Shown here piece after piece: positions 8,157 to 16,761 of a stretch of 64,000 nt of DNA (the first letter of the stretch is position 1; every line of letters begins with the position of its first letter). The translations under genes were made by a program, and so were the position numbers. The notes beneath the pieces are model-generated. The model had not been told where the DNA came from and ran no database searches. It was given only the letters and a program-made list of their open reading frames with translations. The stretch is from Roseimaritima sediminicola (GTDB lineage Bacteria; Planctomycetota; Planctomycetia; Pirellulales; Pirellulaceae). The stretch covers positions 62,001-126,000 of the forward strand of contig NZ_WIAD01000005.1 of NCBI RefSeq assembly GCF_009618275.1, written 5' to 3'.

Positions 8157-9470
8157 ATGACGCGTTTGCAAAATACCGCACTGGGAGGATGTTTCCTGGC
8201 GATCGTCCTGACCGCAACCACGGCGGCAGCCGTCGAGGTGGGTGACTGGGTGGCCGTGCAAAAGGACGCTTCGCTGGTCGCCTCGGGCCGGCCGGTCGAT
8301 CGCTTGTTGCCCGGCCAGGTGTTGCAGGTTTTGGTGGTCGATCAGGGCCGGATCTGGGTCAGCCGTGGCCGACCGGGTTGGCTGGACGCGGGCAACGTGG
8401 TCCCGATCGCCCAGGCCGAACAGTTCTTCACCCAGTCCCTGGGAATCCGGCAGGGACCGCGAGGTTATCTGGCCCGCGGCCGCGTTCGGCTGGCCACCGG
8501 CAAGGTTGCCGAGGCCATGGGCGACCTGCGGCGGGCCGCTGAGTTGTCGGGACGTGATGCGGAGTTCCTGCAATCGTTGGGCTTCGGCTACCTGGCCAGC
8601 GGCGACCAGGCCGCGGCAATCCGTCAGTTCAGTGCCGCGATCGCCAAGCAGCCGAAGTCGCCGCTGGGTTGGATGGGGCGCGGTTTTGCATACGCGGAAT
8701 CCGGACAGGTGCAGCGCGCCCAAGCGGATTACAACAAAGCGATCTCGCTGGACCCTCGGCACGCCTTCCCCCGCAAACATTTGGCCGTCCTGTTTCACGA
8801 AGCCGGTCGTCCCGAGGACGCCCGCAAGATGCTGGAGAAAGCGATCGAGCTGGACACACACGACGGCTTTGCCCGCAAGGCCATGGGACGCGTGCTATTC
8901 GATCTGGGCCAGCTCAACGCCGCCCGCGACTCGTTCACGATCGCACTGCAGCTGGATTCGGATGACCGCGAAGCTCTAACCGGTCGAGGCGTCGTGCGGC
9001 ACGCGATCGGCGATCTTCCGGGAGCGATCGCCGATTACACGGCCGCCGCGGACGACGCACCCGAGACGGCCGACAACGCGTTTTTGTGGAGCAATCTGGG
9101 GCAGGCACAAATGGAAGCCGGGCAGTTGCAGGCCGCCCTGGTGCATCTCGACCGAGCGGTCGGTTTGGACCCGAAATTCACCGACGCACGGGCGCACCGC
9201 GCCCTGCTTTTCGCGACCCACCCCGAAGTCGCCGGATCGGCTGGCGAAGCGATCCAGCGGGCGGCCGCCGACGCCGCCGCGATCACCGCGGTCGCGCCAC
9301 CAGAATCGTTCTGGGCCTTGCGTGCGTTGGCCGCCGTGCGAGCCGCCGAGGGTGACCAAGCCGCCGCCGTGGAGCTGCAGCAACAAGCGGTCGAGGAAGT
9401 CAAGCGATCCGGCCCGGCACGGTTCGTCCAGCCCGCCAGCGACGCGCTGAAACGTTATCAAGGGGAGTAG
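8157..9470 (+). CDS. Secreted TPR protein with an N-terminal SH3-like module
   Basis: 437 residues from the ATG at 8157, preceded by GGAAAGGG; in-frame ATGs at 8136 and 8103 are less likely. The signal peptide is GGCFLAIVLTATTAAAVE. Residues about 25-75 (VGDWVAVQKDASLV to DAGNVVPI) look like a small beta-barrel, SH3-like domain. The remainder is a run of about eight TPR hairpins, for example SGDQAAAIRQFSAAIAKQPK and LGQLNAARDSFTIALQLDSD. It probably mediates protein contacts outside the cytoplasm. It lies 108 bases after the previous TPR gene, so a shared transcript is possible. Partners are unknown. Confidence 0.85.
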   Translation: MTRLQNTALGGCFLAIVLTATTAAAVEVGDWVAVQKDASLVASGRPVDRLLPGQVLQVLVVDQGRIWVSRGRPGWLDAGNVVPIAQAEQFFTQSLGIRQGPRGYLARGRVRLATGKVAEAMGDLRRAAELSGRDAEFLQSLGFGYLASGDQAAAIRQFSAAIAKQPKSPLGWMGRGFAYAESGQVQRAQADYNKAISLDPRHAFPRKHLAVLFHEAGRPEDARKMLEKAIELDTHDGFARKAMGRVLFDLGQLNAARDSFTIALQLDSDDREALTGRGVVRHAIGDLPGAIADYTAAADDAPETADNAFLWSNLGQAQMEAGQLQAALVHLDRAVGLDPKFTDARAHRALLFATHPEVAGSAGEAIQRAAADAAAITAVAPPESFWALRALAAVRAAEGDQAAAVELQQQAVEEVKRSGPARFVQPASDALKRYQGE

Positions 9471-9472
9471 AA

Positions 9473-10020
9473 ACTGCAGCACGGCGCGCGTAGCTGAAGT
9501 CGCCAGACTTTGGGCCGGTTCGCCCCCTTGCTCCTCTTAGCCCGGAGGGCGGCATAGCCCCTGCCGGGGACGTGAGTCCCCGGATCCGGGCCCTCAAAAA
9601 CATGCTTAGCCCGGAGGGCGGCACAGGTGCAGACTGTCTGTATCGCCCCTCCGGGGCTTTTGTTTGTTCGCGGGGGCGTGCACCGGCGGTTGACACCGCC
9701 GGCAAGGGCTGTGTCGTCCTTCGGACTGCAGCGCGGCAAGAGTAGCTGAAGTCGCCAGACCTTGGACTGCAGCGCGGCGCGCGTAGCTGAAGTCGCCAGA
9801 CTTTGGGCCGGTTCGCCCCCTCGCTCCTCTTAGCCCGGAGGGCGGCATAGCTCCTGCCGGGGACGTGAGTCCCCGGATCCGGGCCCTCAGAAACATGCTT
9901 AGCCCGGAGGGCGGCACAGGTGCAGACTGTCTGTATCGCCCCTCCGGGGCTTTTGTTTGTTTGGGGTGCTGTGGACAGGCCGTGACACCGCCGGCAAGGG
10001 CTGTGTCGTCCTTCGGACTA
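9473..10020. repeat. Duplicated composite intergenic repeat, period 293 bp
   Basis: Copy 1 spans 9473-9727 and copy 2 spans 9766-10020, almost identical. A 38-bp stretch between them repeats the GTAGCTGAAGTCGCCAGA module again (9742-9765). Each copy contains that module, GC-rich palindromes (GGGGACGTGAGTCCCC) and the TAGCCCGGAGGGCGGCA module. The whole 588-bp gap between the TPR gene and the polyferredoxin gene is made of this material; I see no gene in it. Confidence 0.92.
9608..9667. terminator. Hairpin with T-rich tail in repeat copy 1 (also in copy 2 at 9901-9960)
   Basis: AGCCCGGAGGGCG (9608-9620) can pair with CGCCCCTCCGGGGCT (9644-9658) with a small bulge, followed by TTTGTTTG. The same structure recurs 293 bases later. 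It could end transcription of the TPR gene, but it is part of a repeat, so function is uncertain. Confidence 0.45.
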
Positions 10021-10057
10021 AAAAGGCCCGACGCTCGCTCGGCCATGGGCTTGGGGC

Positions 10058-12490
10058 CTACAAACCGAACGGGTTGTCGTCTTCGATTGGGGCTGCGGGC
10101 AGGTCGGCTGGTGCGGCCGGTGCGGGGTCGGCTTGCGGCGGTACGTAATAACTGTCGTTGGACGTCGAGGCGGGCGTCTGCGGCTCCGGCTGCCGACGAT
10201 AGGACCCGCTCATCTTGCGGTCCTCTTTGCCTTCGCCCGCTTCGATCACAATCGCCGAGGCGTCGAGCAACCCTTCGGCTTTGACGTTGATCGCCACGCA
10301 GCGCGTCTGGCACAGCCCACAGCCGACACATTTGTCGGCCAGCACGACCGGGGCGGCCATGCCGGTGCCGGCGATGGGTTGGCCGTCGGCGCCGATCTCG
10401 GTGCCAACTTGCTTGAATTCGATCGCTCGATAGCCAGCCGCATTGCATTCCTGCACACACAGGTCGCACTCCCCGCGTCCGGCAAAGGGCAGGCAAGTCG
10501 ACTCGTTGACGATCGCCAAACCCATCCGGGCCGCTTTCTTCTCTTCCAGCGGCAGCTGGCGGATCGCGCCGGTCGGGCAGACTTGCCCGCAGGCGTTGCA
10601 GCTGGATTCGCATCCCGCCCAGTCCGCGTTGACCAGCGGTGTCCACAGTCCTTCCAGCCCTTGCTGGAACCCTTCGGGCTGCAGCACGTGGTTCGGACAG
10701 GCTTTGAAACACTCGCCACAGCGGATGCACATCTCCAGAAACTCTTTCTCGGGCACGCTGCCCGGCGGCCGCACCGGACGAAAGGCGTCGGGGTCGTCCA
10801 CGTTCGCACCCCAAGCCTTGGTCACACCGACCGCCACCGACGCGCCGCCCACAGCCGCCGCCGTGCCCGCGGCCAAGGACAGAAAGCCGCGTCGTCCCAA
10901 GGCGGTCTCACCGGTCGGCGGCTGGTTCGGCGCTTTTAATTCCACCACGTTCCAGCGGTCGACAAATTTGATCGCGTGCGTCGGACACACCCCGGCGCAG
11001 GATTGGCACAGCGTGCAGTCGTTGGTGCGGGTTGTGAAGTCGGGTTTGATCGCATCGAACGGACAGATCTCCACGCATTTATTACAGTGGATGCAGGACG
11101 ATTCGACCTTCCGCTCGCTGACTCGAAACAGATTGCCCAGCGAGAACACCGCCCCGCTGGGACAAACGTACTTGCACCAAAACCGCGGACGCAGCAGTCC
11201 CAGACTGAGCACGGCCAGAAAAAGTCCGATCGAAATCCATTGACCCAGGTTTACCGGCGGCACCTGGTGCCAGCCGCGGGCGATGCCGGTTTGCAGCGGA
11301 TCGAAGACGAACAACATACCGCGAGTGATCACCGGGATCGCCGCAACGAACCCCGAAACCAAGACGCCAAACACCGCGCACAGCAGCGTGCCTGCCAACA
11401 GGTAGTACTTGATGTGGACCCACCAGCCGTCGCCGGCTACGCGAAAGCGTTGGATCCGCCGGCCCACGGCCCAGTCGAACAGATCGATCGTCGTACCCAG
11501 CGGGCACAGGTACCCACAGAAGCCGCGGGGCACCAAGACGCAAATCAACAGAATGACCGCGGCCGAGGTCAGCGACCACACCCAGCTGCGAGAGGCGATC
11601 GCCGTGGATAGGCTGACCAACGGATCGATCACCAAAAACGTCTCGGCCGGAATCCACTGCTTGCCCGCCACGTTGTCGGCCAGATGGCTGGGCCAACGCT
11701 GGGGGTCTCGCTCGCTGAGCGTCCAGGTACCGGTCGACATCATGAAGGTGTCGAACAGGTCGGCGCCATAGTCCTCGGCCGGAGCCAACCGCACTTCGTC
11801 GTCGGTGGCCGAAACAAAGGAGAACGCTTCGACCACCGGATCGGGAATGGCCGCCGAGGCCGGTTCGGAAACGTAAACGGTCTGGCCAGCGGCCGGTTGC
11901 CAGGGCAGGGCGGTGCGTCCCTGAAACGTGAAGTCGCCGCTCGCCTGGTCGACGGCTTGAAACGTCCAGTCGGCACTGCGCTCGCCCGGTGGTGCGGGGC
12001 GGGCGTCGTAGGGCCACAGAACATAGAAGAACAAAATCAGAAACGTCAGCAGCGAGACGCTCTGTACCAACCGCCGGACCGGAGCCGACGACCACGACAG
12101 GCCCAGCCACCTGAGGCCGCGGCGCAGCGGTCCGCGGCGTTTGGTTGTCCAGTCCGACTGTAACCGCCCGGGCACCACGCGCCGCACCAGTCGGCCCAGG
12201 GCCGACCGCGAAGCCGTCTGGCCGCCACGCAAACGTTTGATCGCCGGCAGGAAACAATCCCAGCGGAACAGGGCGGCCGTGCGGCGATCGAAGTGAGCCA
12301 GCACCATCGCGGCCGCGACGACCAACAACACCCCGGCCAGCGTCCCCCGCAGCAGTTGCGAGGGCGTCAGGTCGGCAAACCACGGCAACGTGGAAGCCGC
12401 CGGCGAGGGTTGGGCAATCGCGGAACCTCCCGCCATCAAGACCGCCGCGGCCAACAGCGACAGGGCGAGCGCAACAGCCAGACGTCTCAT
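10058..12490 (-). CDS. NapH/NosR-like membrane polyferredoxin fused to a NapG-like module
   Basis: 810 residues. Signal or TM at 1-26, then TM helices near 48-65, 143-160, 305-322, 362-388 and 418-434. The NapH/NosR hallmarks CGYLCP (Cys325, Cys329) and CKYVCP (Cys439, Cys443) flank the last helices. Six four-Cys ferredoxin clusters follow: Cys466-476, 492-502, 588-598, 627-638, 666-682 and 721-731. Between the second and third is RRGFLSLAAG plus a hydrophobic stretch (533-555), which resembles the Tat signal of NapG and suggests a NapH-NapG fusion. A Pro/Ala-rich tail ends the protein. In the family such proteins take electrons from quinol or pass them across the membrane. The start overlaps the stop of the FMN-binding gene (ATGA), so the two are probably made together. 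Confidence 0.9.
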   Translation of the reverse strand: MRRLAVALALSLLAAAVLMAGGSAIAQPSPAASTLPWFADLTPSQLLRGTLAGVLLVVAAAMVLAHFDRRTAALFRWDCFLPAIKRLRGGQTASRSALGRLVRRVVPGRLQSDWTTKRRGPLRRGLRWLGLSWSSAPVRRLVQSVSLLTFLILFFYVLWPYDARPAPPGERSADWTFQAVDQASGDFTFQGRTALPWQPAAGQTVYVSEPASAAIPDPVVEAFSFVSATDDEVRLAPAEDYGADLFDTFMMSTGTWTLSERDPQRWPSHLADNVAGKQWIPAETFLVIDPLVSLSTAIASRSWVWSLTSAAVILLICVLVPRGFCGYLCPLGTTIDLFDWAVGRRIQRFRVAGDGWWVHIKYYLLAGTLLCAVFGVLVSGFVAAIPVITRGMLFVFDPLQTGIARGWHQVPPVNLGQWISIGLFLAVLSLGLLRPRFWCKYVCPSGAVFSLGNLFRVSERKVESSCIHCNKCVEICPFDAIKPDFTTRTNDCTLCQSCAGVCPTHAIKFVDRWNVVELKAPNQPPTGETALGRRGFLSLAAGTAAAVGGASVAVGVTKAWGANVDDPDAFRPVRPPGSVPEKEFLEMCIRCGECFKACPNHVLQPEGFQQGLEGLWTPLVNADWAGCESSCNACGQVCPTGAIRQLPLEEKKAARMGLAIVNESTCLPFAGRGECDLCVQECNAAGYRAIEFKQVGTEIGADGQPIAGTGMAAPVVLADKCVGCGLCQTRCVAINVKAEGLLDASAIVIEAGEGKEDRKMSGSYRRQPEPQTPASTSNDSYYVPPQADPAPAAPADLPAAPIEDDNPFGL

Positions 12491-13770
12491 TGGTTTCCTT
12501 CAGCCAGAGCTTGAGCCGTGGCGTTGACGATGGCCTGCGCGGTGATCGTCGCGCCGGTGGTGCCGTCGATCCCGCGGACGCTCTGTTTCTCGAGCAACTG
12601 AGCCGGTGTGTCGGTGAGCGCCGAGTAGAATTGTTTTTCCTTATGAGCGACCACTTTCACCGCTTCCAGTCGCCCGTCGGCCACGGTGGCCGCAACGGTC
12701 AGCTTGCCGTTGTATCCCGTGCTGCTGCCGCGATAGGTGCCGTCGGCGACTTGCGAGACGTCGGCCTGTTCGTACAGGCGAATGGTTTCCATGCTCTCGC
12801 GAGCCCGAGCCAGGAATCGTTGCTTGTAGTCTTCGTTGCGAAAGTTCTTGGAATCCAGGACGCGTTGGTAGTAATCGAGAGCTTCATCCAGTCGGCCGGC
12901 GCCGCGCAGGGCATCCGCCGCCAGGATGTTGGCTTGGTAGTCGAAGTTCGTGTTTTGGTAACGCTCGGTCAACCGCAGTGCCCAGGCCAGTTCGCCCATG
13001 TCGCCCAGCAACTTGATCGCGCCAATGTTGACCGGCCCTCGCCGCAACCGCTTGAGGGCCATCTCGCGATTGCCCAGTCGCCAATAGCACTCGGCCAACT
13101 GGATGCCATCGCGAGTGGTCATGTCCGGTCGGCCCTGCTGGTACCAGAAGGCCGCCCGAGCGTAGTCCTGCATCAAGCGGAAGTAGGCCGAACCCAAGGC
13201 GTTCATGTCGCGTTTCAAGAGCACCGGATCGTCCTGGTGCAGCGAGACGCAGTGGTGGATCAGTTTGATGCCCGAACGCCAACGCGGCGGGTTCTCGTTG
13301 ATCACCGACCAGATGTACTGGCCCATGTTCTTGTGACTCTTCCAGCCGGGCGTCGGCGGTTTCAGCGGCCAGGATAGGTCCAGCGTTTTCGGGTAGTCCA
13401 GCGGCGTCGATTCAAACCAGTCGGGCGGCGTGGCGCCGGCGGCCGCGATCAGGGCTTTGACCTCCGCTTCGCTGCGCCCCTCTGAACCCTCCGCGGCGGC
13501 GTCCGCGGCGACCTTGGGAGTCAGTTCAAAGCGGTTGCCGCGATAGGTCACCGCGTGAACTTTGTTGAACGGGAACACCCGGGTGAACGTGCGGCCGCCC
13601 ACGTTCATTTCGAAATCGAACTCGCGGTCCGCCTTGCGAATCGATTTGACCGTGCCGGTGGCCGTCGATCCGTTCAGGAACTCGATCAAGTCTTCGGCAG
13701 CGGCGGTGCTGGTGCAGACACAGCAAACCAGTGCCAGGGCCCCCAAACCGTCGCGGTACAGTCGTCTCAT
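12487..13770 (-). CDS. Secreted protein with C-terminal covalent-FMN domain
   Basis: 427 residues from the ATG at 13770; a longer frame to 13887 lacks a signal peptide at its start. Signal peptide: GLGALALVCCVCTSTAAAE. Residues about 25-85 are an SH3-like fold (DLIEFLNGSTATGTVKSIRK) of the kind called SLA1 homology in planctomycetes. Residues 150-330 are helical and TPR-like (AAFWYQQGRPDMTTRDG and similar). Residues about 345-425 are an FMN-binding domain ending in D402-GTTGAT-T408, which fits the Dxx(S/T)GAT motif whose last Thr receives FMN through ApbE. It is first in a two-gene unit with the polyferredoxin. NosR and RnfG/NqrC use the same FMN domain, so electron transfer outside the cytoplasm is the likely role (inference). 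Confidence 0.88.
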   Translation of the reverse strand: MRRLYRDGLGALALVCCVCTSTAAAEDLIEFLNGSTATGTVKSIRKADREFDFEMNVGGRTFTRVFPFNKVHAVTYRGNRFELTPKVAADAAAEGSEGRSEAEVKALIAAAGATPPDWFESTPLDYPKTLDLSWPLKPPTPGWKSHKNMGQYIWSVINENPPRWRSGIKLIHHCVSLHQDDPVLLKRDMNALGSAYFRLMQDYARAAFWYQQGRPDMTTRDGIQLAECYWRLGNREMALKRLRRGPVNIGAIKLLGDMGELAWALRLTERYQNTNFDYQANILAADALRGAGRLDEALDYYQRVLDSKNFRNEDYKQRFLARARESMETIRLYEQADVSQVADGTYRGSSTGYNGKLTVAATVADGRLEAVKVVAHKEKQFYSALTDTPAQLLEKQSVRGIDGTTGATITAQAIVNATAQALAEGNQ

Positions 13771-13879
13771 TGGGTCTTTGTCTCTGGGCGGGAAAAGCAC
13801 GCGGCGAGCTCGCCGCAGCGGGTGGCTTGTACCAGCATATACATGTTTCGCAAGAACCGGCAACTTTTCGGGGCTCGGA

Positions 13880-14114
13880 TGTGGCATAGGCTTCTAGCCT
13901 GTGGGGCGCAATCACAGGCTAAGCACGTCGCAACTTGTATTTCGGTATTACTCTCCCTCTGGGAGAGTCGGGCTCTCAGGCCCGGAGAGGGTTTTTACGC
14001 TACGCAGGCCCTTCCCGGGCCTACGAGCCCGACCCGCCCGCTGCGCGGGAAGGTGTTGTCGCTGGGGTTTTCGCCGAAAGATTTGTGCCGACGTGCTTAG
14101 TTGCCTATGCCACA
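13880..14114. repeat. Nested inverted-repeat element, copy B (opposite orientation to copy A)
   Basis: Outer arms TGTGGCATAGGC (from 13880) and GCCTATGCCACA (ending 14114) enclose inner arms TAAGCACGTCG (13920-13930) and CGACGTGCTTA (14089-14099). The right half matches copy A at 2027-2090 read on the other strand, including GTTGTCGC and TTCGCCGAAAGAT. The centre holds further palindromes (CTCTCCCTCTGGGAGAG, GGCCCTTCCCGGGCC). It fills most of the 355-bp gap between the FMN protein start and the RlmKL stop. Confidence 0.75.
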
Positions 14115-14125
14115 GCAAGCGACGC

Positions 14126-16558
14126 TCACTTGACGATTCGCCAGCAGCGATGGATCCGCTTGTTGCGGTAGTCCTCCGGAACGGTTTGCTTGGAGATCTC
14201 GCGGATCTCGCTGGCGGGCACCGCAGCGGGATCGAACTTGAAGCGGCGGAAGTTGTTGGAAAAGTAGATCACGCCCCCGCTGCGGACCAACGGCAGCAAT
14301 TGATTCAGCAGCGGCACGGCGTCGCGCTGCACGTCCCAATCCTCTTCGGTACGTTTGCTGTTGGAGAACGTGGGCGGGTCGTAGACCACCAGATCGTAGG
14401 CTTCGCCCGCCGGATGCTCGGCGATGAAACTGCCGACGTCCTGAGCGACGAAGCGGTGCTGTTCGCCGGCGAAGCCGTTCAGCCGCATATTGTCGGCGGC
14501 CCACTCGAGGTAGTTTCGCGACAGGTCCACGGTAACGGTCCGCCGGGCACCGCCGGCCGCCGCGTACACGGTGAACGATCCGGTGTAGGCAAAGAGATTC
14601 AGGAACGCTTTGCCCTCGGCTTCCTCGCGGACCATCTGGCGGGTCTGGCGATGGTCGAGGAACAGGCCCGTGTCGACGTAGTCGGTCAGGTTGATGATGA
14701 ACTTCAAACCGCCTTCGCCGACCACGATCCGCTGATGCTCGTTGGCGATTTTTGTGTGCTGGGTCTTGCCACGCTGGCGCTCGCGACGTTTCAGGTAGAC
14801 ATGGTTCTTGGGAAGTTCAAGCGCCTCGGCCGCCGTGTCGGCCATCAGGTCCAGCCAATTGGCGTGTTGAGCGGGATCGCGGTCGTGGGGCCGTTCGTAT
14901 TCGGTGATGTGCAGGTAGTCCTCGTAGCGATCGACGACCAACGGGATCTCGGGGATGTCGCGTTCGTACAGCCGAAAGCAGGTGATCCCGCGCCGCGTGG
15001 GCCAGCGGCGAAGATGCTTGGCCCGCTTCTTCAGCCGAGCGGTAAACAGGGCGGCCTGCTCGTAAGCCTTCTCGCCCAGATGTCCAAAGGCCGCCGGGCC
15101 GACCGCGTGCACGTAGGGTTTGGCCGCCGCAGGGTCGCTGGCCGCTGCGGCCGTCGCCTCCCGTTGAGCTGGCTCGTCCCGTTGAGCGGGCTCGTCCGGT
15201 TGAGCGGGCTCGTCCGGTTGAGCGGGCTCGCCCGAGCGGCCCCAGGGATTGGCGGCGGGCGGGACACCAGAAACGGCGGAAGCGTCGGAGCCGGCCGATG
15301 GGCTGGTCCCGGCGGCGGCGTCGAACTCGGCGGCGGCGTCGGGACGTTCACCGCGCACCGGTTTGGGGCCGTGGAACTGGTAGTAGGTGCACTCGATCCG
15401 GCCGTTGTACAGTTTGCGGCGGCGGTCCGCGCGGCGGCCGACGACCCGTTCAAAACCGGGGTAGGCGGTCAGGAAGTAATGCGACCAGGTGGTGAAGCCT
15501 CGCAGGGTGTCGGGCAGGGCGTGATACAGGTGGTCCAGCTGGCGCGCCTGTTCGCGATCCTGGCTGCCGATCCGTTGGCCGTAGGGCGGGTTGGTGATCA
15601 GGCATCCGAAGCGGCGGCTGCTCGATGCCTGGTCGACCGCTTGGACCTGAAAGTGGATGTCTTCGGCGACGCCCGCCCGGAGGGCGTTGTCGCGCGCTGC
15701 GGCGATCGCCCGGCCATCGATGTCGCTGCCCACCAGCCGCTCCTGGAGGGCCGGCAGCGCGGCCGCATCGGCGCGCTCGCGGGCCTCCTGCCACAGCGCT
15801 GCCGGAAACGCAGGCCAGGCTTCGCAGGCAAAGTTTCGCTCGCGGCCCGGAGCCAGGTTGCGACCCAGGCGAGCCGCTTCGATGGGGATCGTGCCACTGC
15901 CACAGAACGGGTCGAGCAACGGTTTGCCGGCCCGCCAGAAACTGAGCATCACCAGGGCGGCGGCCAGGGTTTCTTTCAGCGGGGCTTCGGTGATGTGGGT
16001 GCGATAGCCGCGGCGATGCAGGCTGCGGCCGGTGGTGTCGATCGTCAGCGTCGCCACGTCCTTCAGGATCGCCACGTCCAGCTTGTACTCGCTGCCGGTT
16101 TCGGGCAGGGTTTCGGTGGCGTGATCGCGGCGCAGGGCGTCGACGACCGCGCGTTTGACGGCTCGCTGGCAAGCCGGCACGCTGGTCAGGGTCGACTTGG
16201 CCGAGCGGCCGGTGACCGGAAAGCGGGCGTCGGCCGGCAGCAGTTCGCCCCAGTGAATGTCGCGGGTGGTTTCGAACAGGGCGTCGAAGTCGCCGGCGGG
16301 AAATTCCGCGACCCGGATCAGCACGCGATCCGCGCAGCGCAGCCACAGATTCGTTTGGCAGATCGTCTCGGCGGTGCCGCGAAAGTGCACGCGGCCGCTG
16401 TTGCCGATCCGAGCTTCGATCCCCAGCCCCTCGAGTTCGCGGCGCACGACCGCCTCGAGTCCAAACGCACAGGCGGCAATTAAATCAAACGAGGAACCGT
16501 TCACAACAAACAAACCGATGGGGGGCGAGGAGACGAGCGAGCACAGATCCGCAACCAT
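14126..16558 (-). CDS. rlmL: Bifunctional 23S rRNA methyltransferase RlmKL
   Basis: 810 residues, longer than the roughly 700 of E. coli RlmKL. The N-terminal half is the THUMP plus RlmL-type methyltransferase (m2G2445): the SAM motif LLDPFCGSGTIPIEA lies near residue 215 and the catalytic-type NPPYG near 320. A 70-residue low-complexity linker (about 403-476) carries a PAQ(P/R)DE repeat. The C-terminal half is the RlmK-type m7G2069 enzyme, with FLNLFAYTGSF near 654 and YDPPTFSNS near 725. A GTG at 16504 gives an alternative start; AAGGGG lies 13 bases before the ATG used here. It is divergent from the chloride channel gene, and copy B of the inverted-repeat element follows its stop. Confidence 0.95.
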   Translation of the reverse strand: MVADLCSLVSSPPIGLFVVNGSSFDLIAACAFGLEAVVRRELEGLGIEARIGNSGRVHFRGTAETICQTNLWLRCADRVLIRVAEFPAGDFDALFETTRDIHWGELLPADARFPVTGRSAKSTLTSVPACQRAVKRAVVDALRRDHATETLPETGSEYKLDVAILKDVATLTIDTTGRSLHRRGYRTHITEAPLKETLAAALVMLSFWRAGKPLLDPFCGSGTIPIEAARLGRNLAPGRERNFACEAWPAFPAALWQEARERADAAALPALQERLVGSDIDGRAIAAARDNALRAGVAEDIHFQVQAVDQASSSRRFGCLITNPPYGQRIGSQDREQARQLDHLYHALPDTLRGFTTWSHYFLTAYPGFERVVGRRADRRRKLYNGRIECTYYQFHGPKPVRGERPDAAAEFDAAAGTSPSAGSDASAVSGVPPAANPWGRSGEPAQPDEPAQPDEPAQRDEPAQREATAAAASDPAAAKPYVHAVGPAAFGHLGEKAYEQAALFTARLKKRAKHLRRWPTRRGITCFRLYERDIPEIPLVVDRYEDYLHITEYERPHDRDPAQHANWLDLMADTAAEALELPKNHVYLKRRERQRGKTQHTKIANEHQRIVVGEGGLKFIINLTDYVDTGLFLDHRQTRQMVREEAEGKAFLNLFAYTGSFTVYAAAGGARRTVTVDLSRNYLEWAADNMRLNGFAGEQHRFVAQDVGSFIAEHPAGEAYDLVVYDPPTFSNSKRTEEDWDVQRDAVPLLNQLLPLVRSGGVIYFSNNFRRFKFDPAAVPASEIREISKQTVPEDYRNKRIHRCWRIVK
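15165..15236 (-). repeat. 18-bp in-frame tandem repeat in the RlmKL linker
   Basis: About four units of GTTGAGCGGGCTCGTCCG (plus-strand reading) encode EPAQPD/EPAQRD steps. Coordinates are approximate to a few bases. The array lies exactly between the two methyltransferase halves. Confidence 0.8.
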
Positions 16559-16761
16559 AACCCGTGCACCGCCCCTTGGGTACGGTCCATTGATGGCGAG
16601 GGTAGGGTCCGATGGTGGCGCGTTGATGCGTGGGCGGAAAACATAAGGCCTCGCCTGGGCCTGTCCTGGCTATGGTCGATTCCGCATGTGTGGTAAGAAC
16701 ATTTGCGGAACGGTTGGTCGGGTCGCGACGAGAGCGGGCGTATGGAGTTGGTAGAGGGTCT

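Noticed and set aside
13901-16483. 860-codon plus-strand frame over RlmKL
   Set aside because: RlmKL motifs are on the minus strand; the plus frame begins inside a repeat and has no motif.
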